Source: Dryococelus australis
Taxonomy: Eukaryota > Arthropoda > Insecta > Phasmatodea > Phasmatidae
Assembly (NCBI GenBank): GCA_029891345.1
Contig: CM057009.1
Coordinates: 286,450,966 to 286,514,965, forward strand
DNA: 64,000 bases
Direction: 5' to 3'
Part shown: positions 23,511 through 32,339 of the stretch, in pieces
Layout of the letters: each line of letters opens with the position of its first letter
Numbering within the stretch: position 1 is the first letter of the stretch
Translations under genes and position numbers: made by a program
The notes under the pieces: model-generated
Databases searched by the model: none
Seen by the model: only the letters and a program-made list of their open reading frames with translations
Told to the model about the DNA's origin: nothing

Positions 23511-23712
23511 GGTTTTTAAAGATCAACCCACTGTCATTTCTTAATTGCAATATAAGATGATACAGTAGAATGAAATAAATGTTCATATGTAAAAAAGTCA
23601 AATTGTACAATTAATATTAGCAAGTTATTTACATGCTTCTTAGATTCTAAACTAATTTGGTATTGTTTGGGAAGAAAATATCCACTGTATAGAAATCGCT
23701 TTCGTACAGTAA

Positions 23713-23783
23713 ATGTCTTACTTCCTTATAACCCATATACCAGTATAAATCCAGGGAAATCTACTGTGTCCTACTATCATTAG
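23713..23783 (+). pseudogene. N-terminal stub of a third paralogue type (S1)
   Basis: After ATGTCT and a one-base shift the frame reads LPYNPYTSINPGKSTVSYYH and stops. It matches the start of the intact ORF S2 at 30235 (HYISVKPGKSIIIF), and its place after L1 mirrors S2 after L2. Confidence 0.5.
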
Positions 23784-23799
23784 AGTAGCAGAATTTTGT

Positions 23800-25900
23800 G
23801 GGAATTCATGGAATTTTTGAATTCAATTTTAGTATTAGGGACGACGGGGTTTCAGACCACTTTTGATTAATCGGATTATCAATTTGATATCAAATTGATT
23901 GATCAGAATTATCCAATACTAATACAATGTAAAAATGTAAACTGTTAATCTTAATCTGATAAATTTAATGGTATGAAAATTCGATTGATTGATACAATTA
24001 ATTTGATCGAATTAATCCATTTTTTAACTTTATGTGAATTGATAAGTGTATAGTTTGGTGCAAGAGTGTGCTATGGGTGTTTTTTTGGGTGTGAGAATGA
24101 TGGTAGGTCCTCACCCTCTGAGCTCTGTTGTACTGAGGTGTGTTGGGGAAGGGCTGTATATATGTAATGTGTAATATTTAATGTCATTGGGTTCCTTCAC
24201 ATATGTCAGGTGCCTGAGGGATAAGTCTTGTGCAGTTATATCTGATTATAGACTGAGGTTATGGCAGAGTTCGGAAAGGTGTATTTCTGCGAAATTAAAT
24301 TATTAGTAAATACATAATGAATCAAACGAAAAGAGATGTGAATACAACTTACATAAGTTTTCTAACCTGTCCTGAATGATATTAATGCCAAAAAAGAGAG
24401 ACTCGTGGACAAGCAGAAGATATTAATAATGATTGATGGGCAAATACACAACAACAGTTAAAAAATCCAATTAAAACGATTGCAAGTGCGTGACTATCTG
24501 GTGTGATAAAAAGAAATCAAGCAACGAGTAATACCTACAATGAACCATTCCCCTGGAGTATAAATCACATGAATAGCAAACGAATTAAAGAAGTTAATTC
24601 CTGGTGTCATAAAGAAATCAAGTAAAGAGTAATACCTACAATGAACAATTTCCCTACAGAGTCCAGCTAACCTGGTGTTATAAAGAATGCAATGTGTTCA
24701 AAACACGTAACTTATGATGTTTAATGATTTTAATATATGTCCATTCGGTCGGGAGGTCGCTGAAGAAATGAGTCCAGTGTATTACTTATGGCGAGTTATA
24801 AGCTGTGTGTTGGGAACAACCAAAGGCAATGTCTGCTTCGGGCGAATTTTTTAACAGAGTGTGATTGGGCTGAAACTTCTCGACATTAAAATAAGTAAAC
24901 ATTGTGTCAATAAAAATTATTAATCCCTGTTTACGAATTCACTGGTTTATATTTCCACTGTAAGCTATTCACAATACTAGACATGGATCGCTTATATTTT
25001 AACATGGAAAAATTTAGATTTCCTAACTGAAGAGAAAGTCGAATTCTGAATTATACCTACAACAAAGTCAAAACATAGTGTACATCAACGTTAAATGTTT
25101 CAAATGAAATTTTACAAACTTGCCCCAATGCCATGTTTAAAATTATTCATACACAATTTCACTTCCCTGGGAAAAATAAAGAACACACTTGCATTATGTA
25201 ATGTAGTTTCTACTAATGTAGTTTACAGCTGCGAATAAACTTCCCTATCGTAAAAAATAATTCACTTTTTAACAAACAAGAAAACTTCTATTGAAGTTTA
25301 GCAAGATTCGTATCACATGGAAGACATCTCGGGATAATTATAAAGTAACTGAAAAGTGGGAATATCACATAACCATGATCTAATCGAGCAATTTAAATTA
25401 AACATTCCAGACACTTCCTCAAAGAAAAACAATTAAATTATTTTTAATCGATATAATAAAAATGTAAATGCAGTACATCTGCGTGATACATTACCATTTA
25501 AGTCTCGCGAGATCAGCTTCGGAAATTTGCAGCACTTCTTAATACAAAGCAGTTGAAATCCTACATAGTCTCGTAGATCAGCTTCATAAATGAACTTGAC
25601 ATGGTATTCGATGGTTATAAAATTATTTTATTAACATACGAAAAAGTAATGAAAATATTTCGCACTTTATTTTACGAAGACTTTGAGCGAGGTCTGAAGT
25701 CCGACCGGATAGTTGAAGAAAGCGTTTAAGGAGAATCGCGGTTAGCAGTCAAGTGTATGGTGGGTCCGAGATCCGCTGACTGGCTACCGCTCCAACATCG
25801 AGTGAGATACCGCCAGGCTGCCTACCAAGGTCGGTGAGATGGTATCCATAACAGCGGAGCTCTGAGATGGGTCCAAGTAAAGGGTTGTGGATAAACTAAA
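23800..25900. other. Noncoding region between the two array blocks
   Basis: No gene seen. It holds a perfect 22-bp palindrome (23878-23899) in a TTGAT-rich patch, and a degenerate tandem duplication of about 100 bp at 24495-24680 (shared phrase AAATCAAG..GAGTAATACCTACAATGAAC). Confidence 0.6.
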
Positions 25901-25914
25901 TATGGCACTGGTCT

Positions 25915-26125
25915 AGAAGGAGATCTACCCTGTCTGGCTGTGAGGACAGTTGGAAGGTGCCCTTAGAAAGCCTGCCCCTATCCCTCCCGCCACTAGCCCA
26001 AAGTGCGTCTTTGTCCAGCACGAGTCCTGCCTACCTCCCCTCGGACTGGGAACTTGAACCCTACTGGAGCACTGACCCTGTCCTGACGACCATTGCCGAA
26101 GCCTCCAACACCAGATATTCGTCTG
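25915..26125 (-). mobile_element. tRNA-derived SINE
   Basis: On the minus strand an A-box-like TTCGGCAATGG (26089-26100) and a B-box-like GGTTCAAGTTCCC (26048-26060) lie about 30-40 bp apart, the internal promoter of RNA polymerase III. A GC-rich body continues leftwards to about 25915. The island contrasts with AT-rich flanks. Tail and target duplication were not resolved. Confidence 0.5.
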
Positions 26126-26950
26126 TGTAGAACATTTGATGGCAGCGAATAAAAATTTTACATGTCCCACTGAAAATTATTTCCTCAACACTAATGTTTC
26201 AGTTTGAATTTTAATTAATCCACAATCTTACAAGAAATGAATTTTAATCTGGAAACTTTCAATAAATTTTAAGTACTTTTAGTTTTTCTAGTAAACTTAT
26301 TAAAGTATTTCCAGTAAACTTATTAATTTTAAAATTCCACAGAACTCCAGGAAAATTCAACAAAGAATTATTTCGTACAAGACAAATACAAGACATATTT
26401 TCACGAAATAAATATTACGCGAGTCAAAAGACTTTTTATATAATTTATGTTTTAAAAGAACCCTTCTTTTCAAACATGTATCGTTCAATTTAGGCGATAC
26501 AGAACTATTATGTTTTAAGTACGAAAAACATACATGTTCAAATATTTGTGTATAGCAGAGAAAATATGCATTTTGTATATAGATTTCTCTAAAATTTAAG
26601 TTAAAACCAAAACTTCAATGCGAGATATTTTTGGTTACTCCATCGTATTTATCATAAAATGTTTACACTGGGACAAATATAATGTTATTTTATTTAACAA
26701 TACTATGTTTCGACATAATATTAATTAAATGTCACGAATCTAGGCTGACGTGATTTATATCGGAGCTGGAATATGCTAAATTTAATGAAAATTGGGAAAA
26801 GACCCTATTTTAAGCAAATTTAAAGTAAAATGGCAACCATTTTGTATCCATTTACTATATAAGAAAGTAATACATTAATTTTTCTCAGTGTTAAGTCAAC
26901 AGCTACCGAAGTTATATTGTGTGTGTGCATGTGAATTGCAATAGACGCCT
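26126..26950. other. No recognisable gene
   Basis: AT-rich, with stops in all frames. Nothing seen. Confidence 0.5.
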
Positions 26951-26954
26951 ACAG

Positions 26955-27125
26955 TATGGCTAGCTATGCCAGGTGTTCACACCACCGTAAGTTATGCCAA
27001 GCATCCACAGCATCCAGAATGAGGCCAAGCGTCCACACCACCGATAGCTAAGCCAAACATCCACAGCACCAAGAACGACACCAAGTGTCTATAGCATCGA
27101 GAGTTGCACCACAAAAATCTACAGG
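26955..27125. repeat. Minisatellite of about 30 bp upstream of the gene array
   Basis: Five to six degenerate units of the form GCTA.GCCA.G.GTCCACA.CACCGA (for example at 26962, 26994, 27027, 27059 and 27090). Confidence 0.75.
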
Positions 27126-27205
27126 GATTACGTCTCTCTGCACCAGCATCATCCCGCAACAGGTATATTGCACGAAGGCCACTGCTGCGATAACCGTGAT
27201 GACGA

Positions 27206-27475
27206 GTGCATAGAAGTATTCAATATGATTCTGGCTTATATTGGGCGAAATTGTTGTTGAGTTTAGACTGTTCTCAATTGGAGGTGCTGCCTAAAGAGTT
27301 TACTATCACTTTTGCATTTCGCGAAATAAAATTTGTCTATCCATTCCTTCCCGAACATTTAAGAGCAGACGAGGATATTGTGTCTTATCTTCATGTGAAG
27401 ACTGGCCATATGGCATGCCCGCATTCATTAACAATGTCAACCAAAAACATATGCGGAGAGATTGTATGTCGCTAA
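27206..27475 (+). CDS. Unrecognised open frame at the head of array block 2
   Basis: 89 open codons with no ATG near the start (first codon GTG), so it is probably a 5'-truncated or decayed gene. It includes LLSLDCSQLEVLPKEFTITF, FVYPFLPEHLRADEDIVSYL and HMACPHSL, which look like real protein rather than random AT translation. It stands about 115 bp before the next coding remnant on the same strand. No family recognised. Confidence 0.35.
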   Translation: MHRSIQYDSGLYWAKLLLSLDCSQLEVLPKEFTITFAFREIKFVYPFLPEHLRADEDIVSYLHVKTGHMACPHSLTMSTKNICGEIVCR

Positions 27476-27591
27476 GGTTGAAACAGCTAATAGAAGCTAG
27501 GATCATTCCCAAGATGTTGTAAAAATGTTTGGAGACTTTCTATTCATACTATATTATGTGAAGTTTATAGTGTAAAAGGAATAAAGTCATA

Positions 27592-28030
27592 ATGATGTGC
27601 TACGTGCAAGGATTTGATAATTATCAACAAAAGTCTTTCATAATTAAAGAACTTTCCATTTCATATGCGAATGATGATAATATCATTCAAGTGTTAAGTT
27701 TTAAATCTACCATGTCTTGGTTTGTTTTAAATCCAAAAGTAAAAATGATGTTTCAACATTAGACTTACCAAGTTAATGATTTAAAATTGAACTCTGGTGA
27801 TATAGCTTACAAAGAATGTTTCCAGTACGTGAACGATGCAATCCTCGTAGACTATCCCTATATGTGCTTGGAAAAACGCAGAAGGAAATTTAAAAAGTTT
27901 AACCAATGTAGAAGTCGTAAACATTAGAAGATATTACGACTGCTCAAGCATTAATTCGATATTAAAATGCTATAACACTAATTACAGTGAGAAGAAATAT
28001 TTTGTTTACAATGCAAAAGTGAAGCATTAA
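27592..28030 (+). pseudogene. Uncharacterised gene in the array, two frames
   Basis: From ATG 27592 the frame reads MCYVQGFDNYQQKSFIIKEL and continues with DNIIQVLSFKSTMSWFVLNP, a stop, SGDIAYKECFQYVNDAIL and CLEKRRRKFKKF. It then moves to the next frame: VEVVNIRRYYDCSSINSILK to NYSEKKYFVYNAKVKH and TAA. The 'IKELSI...FK...W..L' and '(V/E)KG.EK..(F/W)L' type words recall a short arthropod protein family of unknown function that I associate with repetitive or virus-like loci. That association is from memory and needs a search. About 145 codons; one stop and one frameshift. Confidence 0.4.
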
Positions 28031-28134
28031 GAGAGTATTTGTATCAGTATCCTAACTACAAGTAAAGATAAGAATTTAGAAAAATGGTTTGTTAGAGGTC
28101 CATACCCGCGTAAGACTTTGAACAATGGAGACAT

Positions 28135-28597
28135 TCAACCCAGAGCAGGTGTACGATATCGTTACTCCAGGCTACAAGAGAGAGTAGTTCATGTCTAAAG
28201 ACAATATGTTGTTCCAATTACAAATGTGCTACAGAGATGAGCACTGGAACTTTTCACAAAGTTTCGCAGGAAATACCTATAAAGATAAGTTTTGTGTTAT
28301 GCACAAGATGGTTGCTCAGTTTTTAATATGCGCCCTGACAGTAAACTGCCCTGTTCTTTTGGGGATCTATGTTTTAAAACTGTAAGTGAAGAAATAACTA
28401 AGGAACCAGGACTTAAACAAATTAAATATAAAATCAGTAGAGAGTTTTACGACACCCCTACTTTGTGGAAATAAACATGTAATAACAAGGAACACATCAC
28501 GCAAATGAAAGGAAGTAGCCGCCTTCAAAGATCGCCTTGTGGAATGTGGAATTGCGAAGTTTGGCAGAGCAATGCTTTCGGCAGTAAATTCGATTAA
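28135..28597 (+). pseudogene. Array gene A: cysteine-rich paralogue
   Basis: METFNPEQVYDIVTPGYKRE, a stop, then LFQLQMCYRDEHWNFSQSFA and KDKFCVMHK. A frame change follows, then NMRPDSKLPCSFGDLCFKTV and TCNNKEH..SPCGMWNCEV with TAA at 28595-28597. The same order of motifs is seen in gene B. About 150 codons in the ancestor. No TATA box is seen upstream, unlike B and L2. One stop after about 20 codons, one frameshift and a stop before the tail break it. Function unknown. Confidence 0.5.
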
Positions 28598-28649
28598 ACA
28601 AGATGTCGTTAAACAACTCGTATGTCTCTGTAGTGGAATAAAATCTAAG

Positions 28650-28685
28650 TATATAATGAACAAACCGTATAGTCGTACATCAGTC
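28650..28685 (+). promoter_or_regulatory. TATA plus initiator of array gene B
   Basis: TATATAA (28650-28656) and TCAGTC (28680-28685), 32 bp from TATA start to initiator A. ATG at 28689. Confidence 0.6.
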
Positions 28686-28688
28686 ATC

Positions 28689-29120
28689 ATGGAGAGTTTC
28701 TACCCCTCACTTAATTATGCTAGTGTTACTCCAGGCTACAGGAGAGTGTGGTTTCGACTTGAATAAGAAGAAGATAGTCCACTACAAATTCAGATGTGTA
28801 ATGGAGAAGAACATTGGCATTTCTCTTTAATCAGTCTTGAATATACTTTTAAAGTTTCCGATGCTTATTTTGGGCGAAGATTTTGTCCTTTGTATAATAT
28901 GTGTTCTGACAGTAATTTATCTTGCAATGAGAACGGATTCGCATTTGAAGCTCAAGCTGGACACATAAAGAAATGTACATCATACAAGAAAATTAAATAA
29001 ATCATGCAGAAGGAATGTTGTTGTTGTTTTATACCTACAGTATGGAGCAAGAAATGTAACAACAAAGAACATTTTATGTACGTAGGAAATCAAGAATTAA
29101 CTACTCCCTGTGGCATGTGA
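28689..29120 (+). pseudogene. Array gene B: cysteine-rich paralogue, lightly damaged
   Basis: Starts MESFYPSLNYASVTPGYRRV at the ATG just after the promoter motifs. One stop (TAA at 28764-28766) interrupts it, after which LQIQMCNGEEHWHFSLISLE, CPLYNMCSDSNLSCNENGFA and a Lys-rich end follow, with a TAA at 28998-29000. The tail motif KKCNNKEHF..TPCGM resumes before a TGA at 29118. Near-constant spacing of Cys residues between A and B points to a disulphide-rich fold. Its start lies 554 bp after that of A and 512 bp before that of L2, so the units are tandem. No known family recognised. Confidence 0.5.
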
Positions 29121-29163
29121 GCACTCGAAGTATTTAAAAGCAAGAACATATCATCTGCCAGAC

Positions 29164-29200
29164 TATATAAAGGAGACCATTTAGTATTAAATTGTCAGTC
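29164..29200 (+). promoter_or_regulatory. TATA plus TCAGTC initiator of array gene L2
   Basis: TATATAAA at 29164-29171 and TCAGTC at 29195-29200, 33 bp from TATA start to initiator A, the ATG at 29201 touching the initiator. Confidence 0.65.
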
Positions 29201-30095
29201 ATGGTTAGTGTCTTCGAGCCTACAGACGTATACAAGATTCTGCAAATTGGATACAGAAGAGTTTCCTTTAAATTGTATGATGGTATTTTACAAGTTCAAG
29301 TATGCAACCATATAGATAATTGGTGCTACACTTTTGATAACAGTCTCAGCACTTGTTTTGGTGAAGGCATAGCATGCATACAACAATTGTGCTGTGAGGT
29401 ATCTCGACCCCGACAGTGAATTTTCATATACATTAGAAGACCTGATGATAGCCAGCCTTACTGAAGAGTTCGAAGAGGAACGCGGTAATGGAGTAATCAC
29501 ATACCAACTCACCAGACCTCACCAGGAAATCTCCATTCGCTGGAAGGAAACTTGTGATGGAGACTTCCACAACTTTATTTCCGAACAAGGAAGTCTATTT
29601 TTCCCATCAATGTGCAACATATATACATGTGATGTGGCTAATTCAGAATAATGTTCTCACATATTTGCAAGTATTCATTTATTAAAAAAGGGTTTGTATT
29701 CTATAACTTATGGATTGCCATATTCACATGTGGTTTTTAAGGAAATGCGTGAGTCAGGCATTCATTTTAAGTGCACATACTGGTCTGAATCTATGATAGC
29801 AAGCAATAAGCCATGTAGTTTTGATTCTACTTTAACTAACTGCAACAGTTCGAAATGTCTTGTAAATCAGTGCAGACCATACAGAGTATATAGCAATCGT
29901 AAGCTTTAGAATGTGCATGTTTTAATGAATTTTTGTAAGGAAGAACAGAGTTTGAAACATCTTATCTATACAGCAGATGATGCTTTACCATATCAGTATT
30001 TCGAAGAATGTGATAAAAATATGCATATGTTCTTTCATTATTGCTAAAAGTTTGGTTACATATCACATGCTGGGTATGGTTCATCGAACTGTTAA
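29201..30095 (+). pseudogene. Array gene L2: long cysteine-rich protein, best-preserved copy
   Basis: MVSVFEPTDVYKILQIGYRR opens the first frame, with LQVQVCNHIDNWCYTFDNSL. After a frameshift near 29375 it continues with VRYLDPDSEFSYTLEDLM, EEFEEERGNGVITYQL, HQEISIRWKETCDGDFHNF and SMCNIYTCDVANSE (TAA at 29649). A third segment runs GLYSITYGLPYSHVVF, HFKCTYWSESM, SNKPCSFDSTLTNCNSSKC (TAG at 29907), and a last one has QYFEECDKNMHMFF. About 300 codons. The N-terminal module equals that of genes A and B; the rest is specific to L1/L2. Few breaks compared with L1 suggest younger decay or longer constraint. No membrane span. Function unknown. Confidence 0.55.
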
Positions 30096-30212
30096 GTACA
30101 TTGAGTTAAAAACTAGCAAAAATTAAGTTTAGTCCGCAATAACTGTTTAAATTTAAACGATAGAAAAGGATATTTCAATATACATACATACATTGTTCCT
30201 TATTAAATGTCC

Positions 30213-30429
30213 TCAGTCAAGTGTTGAATAACAGATGAGTAACATGTATTTTCATCCTGGAAACCATTACATTAGTGTAAAACCAGGAAAGTCTATTATA
30301 ATCTTCACATTATGGTGTAACAGTCTTCTCTGTGAGTTTACAAAGACTTGCGACAGTGAATTCCATTTCAAAGTCATTTATTTTCTGCTAGGTGACAAAA
30401 AAAATAGAAAGATCATCTACAGCAGTTAA
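30213..30429 (+). CDS. Array gene S2: short open frame with PGKS-containing N-terminus
   Basis: Open from ATG 30235 to TAA 30427-30429 (64 codons), preceded by TCAGTC at 30213-30218 and a weak TATA-like TATACATA at about 30179. The start HYISVKPGKSIIIFTLW is a variant of the N-terminal module of A, B and L2 (PGYRRV..F.L), and a matching stub S1 lies after L1 at 23713. PGKS here is probably not a Walker A, since the GxxxxGK spacing is missing. It could be an intact short gene or the 5' part of a longer one. Not recognised. Confidence 0.4.
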
Positions 30430-30550
30430 AAATCAGCTCTTCCCAGAGACTGCCATGACTTCTACGATTCACTTCTTTGTGAATAAGTTTATTCATTGAC
30501 TAAAACGAGTGCTGCAAAGAGTTACTATCTGTTTAATATGTTTCTATATA
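30430..30550. other. Short spacer between array and Tc1 element
   Basis: No feature seen. Ends with the TA target site at 30549-30550. Confidence 0.5.
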
Positions 30551-31224
30551 CACTATCAACCAAAAAGTAATTGGGCACCCGTGAAGATAAGTAATTCAGT
30601 ACGTCAATTGACTTGTGTGGCCACCATATGCTGCAGGCCGGTGTATAACCAGTTGACAATGAGATGGCACGAGGTACAGAGCTATCGGACTTTGATAAGG
30701 GCGTGATTGTCGGCTGCCATCTCAGTGGGATGTCTAGCCGGGCGATTGCATGGAAGGTAAACAGGCCCAAATCAACGGTCACATTCGTCCTGCGTAAGTG
30801 GAATGTCGATAGACATTGTGCCAATGCTGCACGTTCTGGGCGACCTCCAATCTTGACCGACAGAAATCGCAGAACCCGGAAACGTGAAATCGCCAAAAAA
30901 AAAAAAAAAGGTACAACCCATGGCTACCATCCGACAGGAGTTCCATGCAGCAACAGGAGTATCGGTTTCCATTGGAATATAGCGTACAGAGGCCTACCGA
31001 CTTGGATATTTCGGAAGAGCGGCTGCACATAAACTCCATATCACGACAAGAAATAAAGCTCGGCAACTCAGGAGGTGTTTGGACCACTGCAACTGGACAC
31101 TGGATCAGTGGAAATCGGTCCTGTGGAGTGATGAGTCGAGGTTTACATTATTCCGGTCCGATGGCCGTGTATGGGTGTGGCAAACATTGTGGACAGGTAC
31201 CCGATTACTTTTTGGTCGATAGTG
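30551..31224 (+). mobile_element. 674-bp Tc1-like transposon with terminal inverted repeats and TA duplications
   Basis: The left end CACTATCAACCAAAAAGTAA and the right end, read inverted, CACTATCGACCAAAAAGTAA, extend as matching inverted repeats for about 28 bp. They are flanked by TA at 30549-30550 and 31225-31226, the hallmark of Tc1/mariner insertion. It is half the length of a full Tc1 (1.3-1.7 kb), so it is an internally deleted, nonautonomous copy. It landed just beyond array gene S2 and has clean ends, implying an insertion younger than the decay of its neighbours. Confidence 0.92.
30664..31200 (+). pseudogene. Truncated Tc1 transposase
   Basis: MARGTELSDFDKGVIVGCHL opens an N-terminal helix-turn-helix (ISRAIAWKVNRPKSTV-type, here SGMSSRAIAWKVNRPKSTV), followed by the GRPP(I)LTDR linker. 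An A run at 30895-30909 shifts the frame; in the other frame the core continues to LWSDESRFTLF (first catalytic Asp, 31123-31137) and SDGRVWVWQTLW, then runs straight into the right terminal repeat. The second Asp and the third acidic residue are missing, so the protein cannot catalyse transposition. Confidence 0.85.
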
Positions 31225-31229
31225 TATTA

Positions 31230-32136
31230 TAATTCTCTTTATTACATCTGAGATTTAATTTCATTTAATTTCCCCTAGAGTACAGAGAGTGCAATCATAA
31301 TATAAACAGCTTTATATAGCAGGCGTGTAAAGTTATGTAAGTATAATTTCTGAGGCTATAAGTACAATTTTAAAACTTGTTATTTTCCTAGTTAATTTAT
31401 AATAGGTGTATCTGTTTAATGATTATTTATATGGAACGAACTATAACGACAGTGGTTAACAGTTACGTTTGATTCATATTGTTAGTACGAGTGTCTCTTG
31501 GATCCATGAGGTCGTTTACTTTCAAGGTAGTGAACGTCAAACATTTGATTTTCATTAATCACTACATTTTATACAGTATGTGTTATATTACTTTTAACAG
31601 TTGTGAGTAAAGGGTGCATTTGTAGGTAAGTTGTAAAATGCAGTTATGTCTTAAACAACGGATTCTACGAAGTGTTTCAAAATGTCATAACCCACATAAT
31701 TTCATGGAGACTGTAGAAAATTCCATTTTTGCATTATAGCTGTCAAACTATACCAGAATTAATTGATACGACACTTTCATATTCTAATGACGGACTGTTG
31801 AAATCCTGTTAAGTGTTCTGCATCTCCTGTAAAACTACATTATTGTGGAATATAAGATACTGCTAATCCATGGACGATATGTCATACAGAAATCTGCACG
31901 TGGGGAGTGGGGGCATAAGTTACTGCTGGCCAGAGTTTTCTGCTGGGTGCTCCCAATTCCCCCGGCCCTGCAATCCACTACCCCACTGCACGTTAACCTT
32001 ATGGGCTAACGAGCGCTGAAGTAAGCCTTCTCTTCGGCGGGTGTTAGCCCTCGTCCAGATTGCGCCCACACACGTTTGTTTTTACACCACTGTGGCAACG
32101 TGGAGTTAACCAGCGATTATGTCGGTTCTGTTGCAG
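31230..32136. other. No recognisable gene
   Basis: AT-rich to about 31890, then a GC-richer patch (31890-32130) without a recognised motif. Confidence 0.45.
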
Positions 32137-32318
32137 TGTCAGCCTTAACAGGAGGATGAAGTTTCTTTTCCCTGGCGGACAACTCATCCACATTGGAAAT
32201 TTAATGGAACCATTTAAAGAATTAATGAAAGAGATAAAGTACGCAGCCAAAGTACTTTACTTCCAATTGACTGACGTCGGTACCGAAGTGCTGCTAAGAG
32301 CCATGATAGTATTATCAG
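32137..32318 (+). CDS. Candidate internal exon of an unidentified gene
   Basis: A frame open on both sides (ORF 32060-32335) is bounded by a plausible 3' splice site (TTCTGTTGCAG, ending 32136) and a 5' splice site (CAG/GTGAGG at 32318/32319). The 182-bp exon would encode a segment with GGQLIHIGNLMEPFKEL and KVLYFQLTDVGTEVLL, which reads like normal globular protein. Its GC is higher than the surroundings. I recognise no family, and a single exon by eye can be chance. Confidence 0.3.
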
Positions 32319-32339
32319 GTGAGGTAACATTTTAATTTT

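Noticed and set aside
30235-30429. PGKS motif as a Walker A nucleotide-binding loop
   Set aside because: The spacing GxxxxGK[S/T] is missing and the paralogues have PGYRRV at the same place.
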